DNA of 64,000 nt. Source: Blautia_A ammoniilytica. Lineage in GTDB: Bacteria > Bacillota > Clostridia > Lachnospirales > Lachnospiraceae. Made by a program: the position numbers and the translations under genes. The stretch covers positions 19,458-83,457 of the forward strand of contig NZ_JAOQJL010000015.1 of the NCBI RefSeq assembly GCF_025566965.1, given 5' to 3'. Below are positions 42,387 through 51,622 of the stretch, one piece after another. Each line of letters starts with the position of its first letter. Within the stretch, counting starts at the first letter, position 1. The notes under the pieces are model-generated. The model did not search any database. It had not been told where the DNA came from and saw only the letters and a list, made by a program, of their open reading frames with translations.

Positions 42387-43008
42387 TCAGCTCCTTATCG
42401 TTTCATACAGTTTCTTCTTTGCGTTGTATTTCAGTGCAACAGGCATACCACAGTTTATACAGTTCAGTTCGATCAGATCTGCGGTCTCATTCGTAAAATA
42501 TCTTAGCCAGCTGCCGCATTCACAGTTGATAAATGCCAGTTTTAAATCCTTTAACTCCGTCTTCTCGCCGCATTCTTTACAGCTGTAATAACTAAGCTGA
42601 TGTTTGGTGCAGAAGGTCTTTGTCTTTCCGCAGTGTTCACAGTGGATATGCAAGAATCCGGAATACCCTCTTGGCTCCCGTGCCAAGCTTCTTTCGGTTT
42701 CCATAAGTACTACCTCTGTTTCTTCCTGGGTAGGCTCTTGGGGGGGGGATCATTTTTTCCGGAATTTCCATCTGCCCCATAGTCTCCTTAAAGTCCGGAT
42801 TTTCAACAGCCGGTACGTCTACTAAATACCGCATACGTGCAAGCACATCTTCTAATGGCTCTAACACATACTCCTGGTGGCCCTTATCAATTGACAAGTC
42901 TGTTAATGCCAGTACTTTTCTGCCTTTTAAATAATTTTTTATTGCATCCTCAAACTTCATTTCCTGTAGCATAGCCTGTCCCTCCTTCAACAAATTCCAT
43001 GTTTCCAC
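42387..43008 (-). pseudogene. Zinc-ribbon phage protein split by a homopolymer frameshift
   Basis: Frame 1 (from ATG 43008, METWNLLKEGQAMLQEMKFE) runs to a run of nine C on the minus strand (42748-42740). There it should change frame: eight C would join EKMIPP to QEPTQEETEVVLMETERSL and on to the zinc-ribbon part HCEHCGKTKTFC ... CKECGEK ... NCECGSW ... NCINCGMP, ending at 42387. As written, the first frame continues for 36 codons into unrelated sequence and stops at 42637. Restored, the protein would be about 206 aa with four CxxC pairs. Whether this is a real mutation, phase variation or a sequencing error cannot be told here. Confidence 0.75.
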
Positions 43009-43154
43009 ACATTGTCCATACAGCCCGTATGGAAAAACAGTTCCGAACCTCTTTTTGTCTTCACATACTGCACATCCGTCAGGTCTTCATCCGAACAGAT
43101 CTCTTCACCACAGCCCTGGCATTTTACCTTTCTTACGGCCAGTCTGCCGTCCAT
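42987..43154 (-). CDS. Small zinc-finger-like phage protein (55 aa)
   Basis: MDGRLAVRKVKCQGCGEEIC, then a linker and LFFHTGCMDNVWKHGIC: CxxC...C plus His/Cys, as in zinc-binding LIM-like mini-proteins. ATG 43154 is preceded by GGCGGCAGG. The 3' end overlaps the next gene by 22 bases. The helicase stop lies 17 bases upstream. Confidence 0.5.
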   Translation of the reverse strand: MDGRLAVRKVKCQGCGEEICSDEDLTDVQYVKTKRGSELFFHTGCMDNVWKHGIC

Positions 43155-43170
43155 CCTGCCGCCAGATTCA

Positions 43171-44556
43171 TCATTGCTTGCCCTCCTTTATCGCCCGTAT
43201 CCTTGCTTTCAGGCTTTCCATTACCCAGTTCTGTACATCGTCTTTTTTCTCCAGTGCCTGCATCACATCCTCATCACGGGTGCCGCTGCACACCAGGTGG
43301 TGGATGATCACTTTTTCCGTCTGTCCCTGCCGGTGAAGCCTTTTATTCGCCTGTGTGTATAACTCATAGTTCCAGGTAAGCCCGAACCAGACCACATGGT
43401 TTCCTCCTTGCTGCAGGTTCAATCCGTATGCGGCGCTTGCAGGATGCGCCAGCAGCACATCTACCTTTCCGGCATTCCAGTCGTCCTCATCCTGGGGCTT
43501 TTTCAGTTCCCGGATCCGCAGCTTTGTTTTCCCAAGTGCTTCCAGGATCCGTGCCCGGTCATGCTGGAAATTATAAAATACCAGTGCCGGCTTCCCCTGC
43601 AGGCTTTCGATCAGCTCCATAAAGGCTTCCAGCTTACAGCCGTGTATCTCATGCACCTGGTGGCTGTCATCATACAGTGCCCCGTTTGCCAGCTGCAGGA
43701 GTTTGTTGCTGAGTGCCGCAGCACTGGTAACACTGATCTCCTCGTCTTCCGGAAGCTCCAGAACCATCTTACGCTCCATCTCCTGGTAGGCCTTCATGGC
43801 TTTGGTATCCAGGACAACCGGGACTGTGTGGTAGATCAGATCCGGCAGCTGCAGGTAGTCCTCTGCTTTCATGCTGATGCAGATATCAGAGATCCGCTCC
43901 AGGATGCTCTGCTCACTCCCCTGTTTGGCTTTGTAGTCGTAGACCATCCCGTCTGCACCTCTGCGCCCCGGGTCAAAATACCGTTCCCGGAACTGTGTGT
44001 ATCTTTTTCCCAGGCGTTCCCCTCCGTCCAGGAGGAATACCTGTGCCCACAGGTCATCAAGCCCGTTTGGGGATGGGGTTCCGGTCAGCTCCACCAGCCT
44101 TGTGATCCGGCTGCTGATGCTGGCCAGCGCCTTGAATCGCTTTGCTGTGTGGCTTTTGAAGCTGCTGGATTCATCAATGACCACCATATCAAACGGCCAG
44201 TCGTTCCGGTAGTAATCCACCAGCCAGCACACGTTTTCCCGGTTGGTGATGTATATGTCAGCTGGTGTGTTTAATGCCCGGATCCTTTTTGCCTGGCTCC
44301 CCAGCACGGGGGACACCCTTAGGATCTTCGTGTGCTCCCACTTGTCCTTTTCCCTTGTCCAGGTCCCCTCTGCCACCTTCTTTGGTGCGATCACCAGCAC
44401 CTTCCTCACCTGGAACCGGTCGTACATCAGCTGCCGGACGGCGGTCAGGGTGGTGACGGTCTTTCCAAGTCCCATGTCCAGGAAAAGCCCCAGCTTGGGG
44501 ATCTCCACGACTTTTTCTATGCAGTGCTGCTGATATGCATGTGGTTTAAAAATCAT
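43171..44556 (-). CDS. SNF2-type DEAD/DEAH helicase
   Basis: A 461-aa superfamily 2 helicase used in phage DNA replication or remodelling. Motif I is GLGKT at residues 29-33, motif II DESSSFK near 128, motif III TGTPSPNG near 155, and the C-terminal RecA-like domain shows PALVFYNFQHDRARI and TQANKRLHRQGQTEKV (motifs V-VI). Start ATG 44556 follows GGAG; a longer frame to 44673 is a read-through of the VRR-NUC region. It pairs with the VRR-NUC protein encoded just upstream. Confidence 0.9.
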   Translation of the reverse strand: MIFKPHAYQQHCIEKVVEIPKLGLFLDMGLGKTVTTLTAVRQLMYDRFQVRKVLVIAPKKVAEGTWTREKDKWEHTKILRVSPVLGSQAKRIRALNTPADIYITNRENVCWLVDYYRNDWPFDMVVIDESSSFKSHTAKRFKALASISSRITRLVELTGTPSPNGLDDLWAQVFLLDGGERLGKRYTQFRERYFDPGRRGADGMVYDYKAKQGSEQSILERISDICISMKAEDYLQLPDLIYHTVPVVLDTKAMKAYQEMERKMVLELPEDEEISVTSAAALSNKLLQLANGALYDDSHQVHEIHGCKLEAFMELIESLQGKPALVFYNFQHDRARILEALGKTKLRIRELKKPQDEDDWNAGKVDVLLAHPASAAYGLNLQQGGNHVVWFGLTWNYELYTQANKRLHRQGQTEKVIIHHLVCSGTRDEDVMQALEKKDDVQNWVMESLKARIRAIKEGKQ

Positions 44557-44567
44557 CTTCCTGCTCC

Positions 44568-44888
44568 TTACTCCAGATTGTATCTTGTCGCGATCCTGGA
44601 AGCCGTGTCCATATAGCCCAGGTCCTGGAAAAACATTTTTACTCCCTGGATGCCTTTCACCACTTCCACCCACTGCCCAAACTTTTTCAGACGGTCGATC
44701 TGGATCTTCTGCAGGGGGCTCAGCACCCCGGTATCCGTTTTCAGTTCCACAAAGATCACCCTGGTGTCCGGCAGGATCACGATCCTGTCCGGCACCCCGT
44801 CATTGCCCGGGCTTGTCCATTTGTACGCCCTGCCTCCCAGACATTTGACCTCGTCCACCAGGATTTTCTCAATCTCTTTTTCTTTCAT
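44568..44888 (-). CDS. VRR-NUC domain nuclease
   Basis: A 106-aa stand-alone VRR-NUC (PD-D/ExK) protein: GGRAYKWTSPGNDGVPDRIV contains the GxPD, followed by VIFVELKTDTG (ExK) and QKIQIDRLKKFGQWVEVV. Related to holliday-junction-type nucleases. It is placed directly before the SNF2 helicase, a recurring phage pair. AAAAGGAGG precedes the start. Confidence 0.92.
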   Translation of the reverse strand: MKEKEIEKILVDEVKCLGGRAYKWTSPGNDGVPDRIVILPDTRVIFVELKTDTGVLSPLQKIQIDRLKKFGQWVEVVKGIQGVKMFFQDLGYMDTASRIATRYNLE

Positions 44889-45146
44889 TTTCGGTCCGAC
44901 CTCCTTTTACGACATTCCTACGCGCGCGCATACGCGTATATATATATTCTATTTTTAGGCGCGTTAGGCGCTATTAGGTATCCTATACTTATCTAATTTT
45001 ATATTTATATAGAGAGTTTGTAGTTAATGTAGTTATATATCTGTTTTTATTGTGTTTCCGGGCTTTTTGCCGTCTACAAAGTGTTACTACATTATGTAGT
45101 CAATGTAATTTCCAAAAACTACAAACTACAAACTTTTATTCCGATT
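44889..45146. promoter_or_regulatory. AT-rich intergenic region with TTTGTAGT-type repeats
   Basis: No ORF. TTTGTAGTTAATGTAGTT (from ~45015), TACTACATTATGTAGTCAATGTA (about 45085-45110) and AACTACAAACTACAAAC (about 45116-45132) form direct and inverted copies of a TGTAGT core in a very AT-rich stretch, plus a CGCGCGCATACGCG stretch near 44920. The gap lies between the VapE gene and VRR-NUC gene, where a replication origin or repressor site would fit. Confidence 0.4.
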
Positions 45147-47573
45147 TCAGGTGATTGTAGTCTGTCTGTGGAACCCTCTCTGCGATCCGTAATCCCCATA
45201 TTTCCGTGGTGTCCTTTCTTTCTCCCAGCCGGGGATCCCCATCAGGATGTTGTTGATCTCGGTGCTGTCCCTGCGCTGCATATACCTCGGGTCGCCCCCA
45301 AAGCATTCCACCCATATCTCCACCGCACAGACACTCATACGCGGCACCAGGCCGGCTCCTTCCGGCACTTTCATGTTCCCGTTTAGGTATGTCCTGCGGT
45401 CCATCAGCTTCATGCTGTTCCAGTTTGCCGGCAGTGGTTTTTCCAGGTATTCCAGGATAAGCCCTTCCTTCCCGGAGGACTCCCTGTGTTCCTTCTGTGC
45501 CGCCTCTGCCAGGTGTTCAATCTCCTTTGGCAGGAACAGCTTCTCGCCCATCTGCCAGTACATATAGGCCTCTGCCCATATCTGGTCCACCTCTTTCGGG
45601 AGATCCTCCCAGATGGATTTCGTGGCTTTGTGGACACCTACGTCAACTGGCCAGAACCTCCGGTTGCCGGTTGCATCCTTCAGGAACTCCGTGTCATTGG
45701 ACGTCCCGAAGAACACACAGTGCCGGGGGTATTTCTCTGCCCGTTTTCCGTATGCTGCACGGTATATGTCGTCCGTTTTGCTTAAAAACTGTTTGATCAC
45801 CTGGGTTTCCTGCTTGGTAAATGCCGTCAGTTCCCCTACCTCGTTGATCCAGGTACCCTGGATTAGTTCTGCTGCTTCCTTGCCTTCAAAGGTTGTCAGG
45901 GAATCAGAGAACCATTCCTTCCCCAGGACGCTTAAAAAGGTGCTCTTGCCGATCCCCTGGGGGCCTACAAAGATAGGCATATAGTCAAACTTCACGCCGC
46001 CGGCCGCTGCCCGTGCCACCGCTGCACACAGGGATTTCCGCATGACTGCATGGGTGTATTCGTTGTCCTCTGCCCCAAGATAGTCCGCCAGGAGGCCTTC
46101 CAGGCGCTTCTGGCCGTCCCATTCCAGCCCCTGCAGGTACCTTTTCACATCATTGATCCGGTTCTTGGAACTGACTAAAAGAAGGGCATTGTCAAGCTTG
46201 TCCCTGCCGGTCAGGCCATAAAAGGTTTCCATGTACCGGTAGAAGCCTGCATCGTCCACATCCTTCCATCTGCGCTTTTCGTCCCTCTCATCCCAGGGCA
46301 CCCGTCCAAGGACCATCCCGCAGCTGGCGAACTCGTCCGTCACGATCCGCCCTTTCAGGAGAGGGTCGTTTTCCAGTATGATGACTGCATTGTTGATGGT
46401 CTTTTCAAACCGACCGCTGGCATCCTTGGTAAGACTGTAGACCCAGCTGGTGTCCATATCCCCATCCGTCTCCTGCCCTGTCTGCAGGATATTCCCTGCT
46501 GCAAAAGCTTCCTTTGCATTCTCGAAGCGTTCCTTTGACATCCGGTCGGATACCGCTTTATCGTCCAGGGCAAGCCGGCTCATGGACATGAAAGACGGCA
46601 GTTTATTGTTCGGAGTCCCCTCTTTTGCATCCACATCCTGGTCCCCGTATTTATGCAGCCTTACCAGGTCAAAGGCATTCACCAGGAGACCGGAACAGGG
46701 ATCCGTTGCGTGGTGGCTGTACAGGAACAGGTCCCCGTCATATACCACTGCGCCGCCCTGCGTGGATCCCCCTGTGTAGGTATAGCGCCCCGGTACGTCT
46801 GTCTCTTCATAGATCCCCGGGATGAATTTGTCCATTGCCTGGGTAACCGTATAAGTACGGCAGAAAGCCCCGATCACACCCCTTTTGGCTGTCGGGTCCT
46901 CCTGCTTTGCCAGGCGCCGTTTTTCAATGGCCTCACTGCCCGGGACCTGGGGCCACTGGGAATCATCTGTCCAGTCCCCATACATGGCCAGAAGGCCGTC
47001 CGTGCTGCAGAAGGGGCTGTCATACACCTCTGCCACGTATTCCCCGTCAGAACAGCAGCTTCCCCAGTACATCAGCCTTGACGCCTCAAAGGTGGTGGGG
47101 TCGCAGTACTGCATCCCGATCAGGGAGGCCAGCTTTCTGGCAGCAGGTTCGTACTCGTCTGCAGTTGCCGCCCGGTCAAGGGGGATGACCACACGGAGCC
47201 TTGGCGCATATCCTGTGTGTTTCCTGGTGCTGTACACCATGGCCGCACAGCCAAGCCCGGATACCCGTTTCAGGATGTCCAGGGTCTGCCCTGCAGGGAT
47301 GCTGTCCAGGTCCAGGGTGATCAGGTCCCTGCCGGACACGCAGGATGCTTTCCTGCGGCCGCCCTCGAGGGTTCCGCCTACATAGCCGCCCACATCCTTA
47401 AGCTCTGCCTGCCGGCTCTTCGGCATGGCAAGGTATTCCTCCATGGTTTCCGTGCTGCGTACCGGCATTTTCAGCTTTTCCGTGAACTCGGACCAGAGGA
47501 TGGCGTTCTCCTGCCAGTGTGTTGCCTTGCGGCTCCCCGCCGTGCTGATCTTCAGCAATCTGTTATTCTGCAT
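45147..47573 (-). CDS. VapE-type primase-helicase
   Basis: An 808-aa replication protein. The N-terminal part (about 1-330) is DUF3854/primase-polymerase-like (GRDLITLDLDSIPAGQ, SRLMYWGSCCSDGEYV). The C-terminal virulence-associated E domain has a P-loop GPQGIGKST near residue 536 and a Walker B-like WINEVGELTAF, then GTSNDTEFLKDATGNRRFWP. It would unwind and prime at the phage origin. It follows polymerase on the same strand; the stop is near the AT-rich repeat region. Confidence 0.9.
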   Translation of the reverse strand: MQNNRLLKISTAGSRKATHWQENAILWSEFTEKLKMPVRSTETMEEYLAMPKSRQAELKDVGGYVGGTLEGGRRKASCVSGRDLITLDLDSIPAGQTLDILKRVSGLGCAAMVYSTRKHTGYAPRLRVVIPLDRAATADEYEPAARKLASLIGMQYCDPTTFEASRLMYWGSCCSDGEYVAEVYDSPFCSTDGLLAMYGDWTDDSQWPQVPGSEAIEKRRLAKQEDPTAKRGVIGAFCRTYTVTQAMDKFIPGIYEETDVPGRYTYTGGSTQGGAVVYDGDLFLYSHHATDPCSGLLVNAFDLVRLHKYGDQDVDAKEGTPNNKLPSFMSMSRLALDDKAVSDRMSKERFENAKEAFAAGNILQTGQETDGDMDTSWVYSLTKDASGRFEKTINNAVIILENDPLLKGRIVTDEFASCGMVLGRVPWDERDEKRRWKDVDDAGFYRYMETFYGLTGRDKLDNALLLVSSKNRINDVKRYLQGLEWDGQKRLEGLLADYLGAEDNEYTHAVMRKSLCAAVARAAAGGVKFDYMPIFVGPQGIGKSTFLSVLGKEWFSDSLTTFEGKEAAELIQGTWINEVGELTAFTKQETQVIKQFLSKTDDIYRAAYGKRAEKYPRHCVFFGTSNDTEFLKDATGNRRFWPVDVGVHKATKSIWEDLPKEVDQIWAEAYMYWQMGEKLFLPKEIEHLAEAAQKEHRESSGKEGLILEYLEKPLPANWNSMKLMDRRTYLNGNMKVPEGAGLVPRMSVCAVEIWVECFGGDPRYMQRRDSTEINNILMGIPGWEKERTPRKYGDYGSQRGFHRQTTIT

Positions 47574-47582
47574 GGTGTCCTC

Positions 47583-49550
47583 CTAGTCCTTTTTATAGTA
47601 CTGCCCTTCAAAGCCTGCACCTTTGAGGATAAGTCCCGGTGCCCACGGGATCGGCTCTGCCATCAGCCCGCAGACCTCATCCACGGTTGTTTCTTCCGGC
47701 GCATCTATGATCACCTCGTCATGCACGTGGAAGACCACATGCAGTCCCCTGTCCTCGATCCGTTTCAGTGTTTCTGCCAGGCAGTCCCTTGCGACCGCCT
47801 GGACGATGTTTTCAGTCATTTTCCCTCCGTAAGTGGATTCCATGCCCCACTTCTTGCTGCTCCCGGTGCTGTAGTAATGCAGTGCCAGTTTTCCGAACTG
47901 GTTTTCCTGCAGGAATGGCTTCGGGTAGAACAGCTTTCTCCCGGACGGCAGCTGCACGGTCAGGAAGGTCTGCCCATACAGCAGGTCGCCTTCCAGGGAA
48001 AACACCAGCCCGTTCACCGCCTGTGGCTGTGCAGTCTGCATTGCCATAAGTGCTGCCTGCTCCACCCTGTACCACAGGTCGCAGATCCTCCGGTTGGCGT
48101 TCCTCCACCTGGCCACGATATCAGGAAGTTCTTCTTCCGTCAGCCCCATATCCAGGGCTCCCATGGCAATCAGTGCCGCTGTACCGCCCTGGTAGCCAAG
48201 TGCAAGGGTTGCAACCTTGCCCTTCTGCCGCAGGGAGTATTCCGGGTTTCCTTTTTTGATCTTCTCAACCGGGACATGGAACATCTGGGAGGCGGTCGCC
48301 TCATAGATCTTCCCGTGGGTGGCAAACACCTCATTCACCCACTGTTCCCCTGCCAGCCAGGCGATCACGCGCGCCTCAATGGCGGAAAAGTCAGCCACGA
48401 CAAATTTGTTCCCTTCAGACGGGATAAAGGCTGTCCGGATCAGCTGGGAAAGTGTGTCCGGCACGTTCCCGTAGATCATCCGCAGCCCTTCATAATTCTT
48501 CTGTTCCACAAGCTTCCTGGCCTCATCCAGCGTCCCGATATAGTTTCTGGGGAGATTCTGCATCTGCACAAGCCTTCCGGCCCAGCGCCCTGTCCGGTTT
48601 GCCCCGTAATACTGGGTAAGCCCCCGGACACGTCCGTCCTCCCCTTTTGCTTTCCGGATCGCCTCATACTTCTTCACGGAAGTCTTCCCAAGCTGCTGGC
48701 GGATCTCAAGCATGCGCTTCACGTTATCCGCGGGCTGTCCTGCCAGCAGATCTGTTACAGTTGCCTTACGCAGGTTGTCTGTCTCCGTGCCGTTCTTTTC
48801 CAGCCATTCCATCAGCTGTACGGTGCTGTTCGGGTTATCAATGCCTGTGATCCCCATGGCCTCCCCCATCAGGTCCTGCCGGCTGCGTTCATCTATATAT
48901 AAGGCACCGTCTGTCAGTTCCTCATCCACACGGACACCAAATGCATTCATCCTCACATCCATCTGCCAGAGCCGTTCCTCTTCTTCCGGCATAGGGAACT
49001 GCTCCAGGCGCCGCAGGATGTTATGTTCCGCAACCACGTCCTGCCTGCAGTATCCCTTAAACAGCTCCCATTTTTCGGGGGCATGCTTCGGCAGGTTCCA
49101 CGTCCGGTTCCCGTTGTTCTTTGTAGGTTTACACGGGACACAGAAATACCGGATCAGCGCCTTGCCGGCTGCCAGCTTCTGCTTGTCCTGTGGGAGCTCC
49201 ACCGCTTTTCCAGTGGCATCCAGCCCTGCCGGATACCCGCAGTACAGGCTGTGTGCCATGGTGCACCTCCACTGCTCCAGCGGTGTCCTGTAGCCTGCCG
49301 TATTCAGGCAGTACCACTCAAAGGCCGCATTATATGCGTGCTTGGTAATGCCAGGATCCTGAAGGGCTTCCACAACCTGCCGGGGGATCTCCTCCCCCTG
49401 TGCCAGGTCGATGATCTCCACCGGCCCCTCATCCATCTGGTAGGCAAACAGCAGGATCCCGAAATCCGGGGACTGTGCATACCTGTACAGCCCCGCCTTC
49501 CCTATCTCTATGCTTGACTTTGTTTCAATATCGATACTCAAATGTGCCAT
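47583..49550 (-). CDS. Phage family A DNA polymerase
   Basis: A 655-aa PolA-type polymerase: N-terminal 3'-5' exonuclease domain (LSIDIETKSS, DIETxS; KHAYNAAFEWY) and polymerase domain with VVADFSAIEARVIAWLAG (motif A), RQKGKVATLALGYQGG (motif B; the O helix) and VFHVHDEVIID (motif C, HDE). It replicates the phage genome. It lacks a 5'-3' flap-nuclease domain, normal for phage polymerases. AGGGGCAG precedes the start. Confidence 0.93.
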   Translation of the reverse strand: MAHLSIDIETKSSIEIGKAGLYRYAQSPDFGILLFAYQMDEGPVEIIDLAQGEEIPRQVVEALQDPGITKHAYNAAFEWYCLNTAGYRTPLEQWRCTMAHSLYCGYPAGLDATGKAVELPQDKQKLAAGKALIRYFCVPCKPTKNNGNRTWNLPKHAPEKWELFKGYCRQDVVAEHNILRRLEQFPMPEEEERLWQMDVRMNAFGVRVDEELTDGALYIDERSRQDLMGEAMGITGIDNPNSTVQLMEWLEKNGTETDNLRKATVTDLLAGQPADNVKRMLEIRQQLGKTSVKKYEAIRKAKGEDGRVRGLTQYYGANRTGRWAGRLVQMQNLPRNYIGTLDEARKLVEQKNYEGLRMIYGNVPDTLSQLIRTAFIPSEGNKFVVADFSAIEARVIAWLAGEQWVNEVFATHGKIYEATASQMFHVPVEKIKKGNPEYSLRQKGKVATLALGYQGGTAALIAMGALDMGLTEEELPDIVARWRNANRRICDLWYRVEQAALMAMQTAQPQAVNGLVFSLEGDLLYGQTFLTVQLPSGRKLFYPKPFLQENQFGKLALHYYSTGSSKKWGMESTYGGKMTENIVQAVARDCLAETLKRIEDRGLHVVFHVHDEVIIDAPEETTVDEVCGLMAEPIPWAPGLILKGAGFEGQYYKKD

Positions 49551-49594
49551 TTTTCTGCCCCTCCGTTTTCAACAGGGGGCCTGTGCCCCCTCTG

Positions 49595-50425
49595 TCAGTA
49601 TGGTAAACCGGTGATCGGGTTGACCCCTGCTGCCTGTGGCTGTGCATAAACCTGTGGCTGGGGATACCCCTGCTGTACGGTCTGCGGCTGTGCATAAGCC
49701 TGTGGCTGGGGGTACCCCTGCTGTACGGTCTGCGGCTGTGCATAAGCCTGTGGCTGGGGGTACCCCTGCTGTACGGTCTGCGGCTGTGCATAAGCCTGTG
49801 GCTGGGGGTACCCCTGCTGTACGGTCTGCGGCTGTGCATAAGCCTGTGGCTGGGGGTACCCCTGCTGTACGGTCTGCGGCTGTGGTGCCCCAAACGCCTG
49901 TGCTGCAGATACATGGCCGCCGCTTAAGGCTTCCCCGTCCCTTAATTTCTGGACAGGGCCAAGGCCGCATCCGATCCCTTTCTTCCCACCGAACACATAA
50001 GGATAGAAGGTTACATTCACCCTGCCGTACATGCCGCTGTAGACCTCTGACTGGTTGATGACCGGGTTTCCGGTACGGTCTACGATCTCCGGCGGGTAAT
50101 CAGCCTTTGCGCTGGCGGTAAACACCCAGTGCCCTTTGCATTCCGGGCCGAATGCCATGCCGTCAGACGGCCGTACCCCGTCACCGTCATACACCGGCGT
50201 GGCGAGGATTGGTGGGCACTGCCCACTCCATTTCTCAGATATGCCCCTCTGCTTTGCCGCTTCAATGGCTGCGTTGATCCGCCCCATGGTATCCGTGTCC
50301 GTCTTCGGCACCAGCACAGTCACGCTGTATTTTTCCTCCTGCCCCGGCATTGCCGCATATGGTTTAAACAGGTGTGCATAGCTCATCCTTACTTCCCCGG
50401 TTGTTACATTGCATACGTTATCCAT
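49595..50425 (-). CDS. DUF2815 protein, putative ssDNA-binding, with 16-residue C-terminal repeats
   Basis: A 276-aa protein. Residues ~1-175 are the DUF2815 domain (MDNVCNVTTGEVRMSYAHLF, GQEEKYSVTVLVPKTD, YGRVNVTFYPYVFGGKKG), which has an OB-like fold and is a phage single-strand-binding protein by genomic context. The C-terminal ~90 residues are five copies of AYAQPQTVQQGYPQPQ, coded by a 48-bp tandem repeat, followed by a short tail. Gln/Pro/Tyr-rich tails are common in SSBs and may mediate protein contacts or condensate-like assembly. AAGGAGG precedes ATG. Confidence 0.8.
   Translation of the reverse strand: MDNVCNVTTGEVRMSYAHLFKPYAAMPGQEEKYSVTVLVPKTDTDTMGRINAAIEAAKQRGISEKWSGQCPPILATPVYDGDGVRPSDGMAFGPECKGHWVFTASAKADYPPEIVDRTGNPVINQSEVYSGMYGRVNVTFYPYVFGGKKGIGCGLGPVQKLRDGEALSGGHVSAAQAFGAPQPQTVQQGYPQPQAYAQPQTVQQGYPQPQAYAQPQTVQQGYPQPQAYAQPQTVQQGYPQPQAYAQPQTVQQGYPQPQVYAQPQAAGVNPITGLPY
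49641..49880. repeat. 48-bp coding minisatellite (5 copies)
   Basis: Five head-to-tail units of TGTGCATAAGCCTGTGGCTG-start type (units begin at 49641, 49689, 49737, 49785 and 49833), nearly identical at the DNA level. The most diverged is the first. The unit is a multiple of three, so copy number changes would keep the frame. Not a CRISPR: no spacers. Confidence 0.92.
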
Positions 50426-51622
50426 TTATATTTCCTCCTTAAAAGCCTCTCCGGCTGTGATCTTGTTTGTAATGGCAGGGCGCTCGTCCTTCTCCTGCAC
50501 CAGTGCCGGTTTCCCCGGCTTCTTGGTGACGTATTCCCCCACCGTTTCCTGAAATTCCTTTTTCCCTACTACCTTTTCCACCTGGGCAAGGGTAAGCGGC
50601 CGGCGCTCATACAGCAGTGCCCCGTCAATACCGCTCCCCTGCAGGGTCTCAAATGCTGCATCCATGTCCGTCCAGTCCCTGGAGCCGCGGCCCTCCACGG
50701 CTTTCCAGCCGGGCACCTCCTTACCGGCCAGGCACTGCCCCAGTGCCCACTCCTGCAGGTCTTTCTGGTATTTTGCGATATCCTCAAGTGCCAGCAGCCT
50801 TTCCCCGACTTCCTCTGCAGTGATCGTGGGCGGCATTTCCCCGATCCCAAAGGCAAGCTTCGTGTTATGGTCTGCCCTTGCACGGCAGACGGCCTTTGCC
50901 CGGCAGAACCTGCAGGTGTCTGTCCCGGGGTTGTACGGCCCTTTCCCCTCCCAGGCGAGCGCCGCCCTCTGCTTTACATACTCCCCGAACTTTAAGAGGT
51001 CTTCCAGGGAGCACTCCCATTCGGAGATACTGTCCAGTCTTGGCTGTACGATGGTGACCTTTACTTTTGTCACAGGGTACAGGATCCGGCAGGCATCATA
51101 GGCGCCCAGTGCGTACAGCATCAGCTGCGGGTTATGATCTGCATCCACCTGCACGCCCTTTCCATACTTCAGGTCTATGACATGGATGGTGTCCCCTCCA
51201 ACAAGGATGCAGTCCGCAATGCCGCTCCCTTCCACCTGGTTTCCCGGATCCTCATGGGTGTACCTGGCAAACCTTACCCTTTCCTCCACACGGACGGACG
51301 GGGTGCACTTCATGGCAAGGGCAGCTGTCCTGATGTAGTCCAGGTACTCTTCCGTGTAACGGTCCATCTCGTCCTTCCACTGGGGATCCTTTTTCAGCTT
51401 GTTCACAGCAGCTGCGTATTTTCTCCTGGTGAAGTTTGTGGTATCTGCATAGTGCCTTAACTTCAGCTCTGCCAGTTCATGGGCCAGTGTCCCCTCGCTG
51501 GCAGCCTCGGAAGTAGTATCCGGGAACTGCTCTTCCAGCCTTGCGGATGGAGTACACCGCAGCCACCGCCCGGATCCGGAAGCACTTAAAAGTGCGTGCT
51601 TCCGTTCCTGATGGGCCGTCAT
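50426..51622 (-). CDS. DUF2800 (Cas4/RecB-like) nuclease family protein
   Basis: A 398-aa PD-(D/E)XK-fold protein: LLSASGSGRWLRCTPSARLE at the N-terminus, GSGIADCILVGGDTIHVIDLKYGKGVQVDA (D...DxK catalytic pattern), and a Cys cluster at CRFCRAKAVCRARAD (Fe-S/zinc). The family is associated with phage recombination, feeding single-strand ends to the neighbouring DUF2815 protein. It overlaps the upstream stop (51619-51622). Confidence 0.88.
   Translation of the reverse strand: MTAHQERKHALLSASGSGRWLRCTPSARLEEQFPDTTSEAASEGTLAHELAELKLRHYADTTNFTRRKYAAAVNKLKKDPQWKDEMDRYTEEYLDYIRTAALAMKCTPSVRVEERVRFARYTHEDPGNQVEGSGIADCILVGGDTIHVIDLKYGKGVQVDADHNPQLMLYALGAYDACRILYPVTKVKVTIVQPRLDSISEWECSLEDLLKFGEYVKQRAALAWEGKGPYNPGTDTCRFCRAKAVCRARADHNTKLAFGIGEMPPTITAEEVGERLLALEDIAKYQKDLQEWALGQCLAGKEVPGWKAVEGRGSRDWTDMDAAFETLQGSGIDGALLYERRPLTLAQVEKVVGKKEFQETVGEYVTKKPGKPALVQEKDERPAITNKITAGEAFKEEI

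Noticed and set aside
47217..48902. Long plus-strand open frame opposite the polymerase/VapE genes
   Set aside because: It has no ribosome site or family similarity, mirrors GC-rich codons of the minus-strand genes, and crosses two clearly real genes.
49641..49880. Possible CRISPR-like array
   Set aside because: The 48-bp units are contiguous without spacers and lie in a coding frame with a multiple-of-three period; it is a minisatellite.
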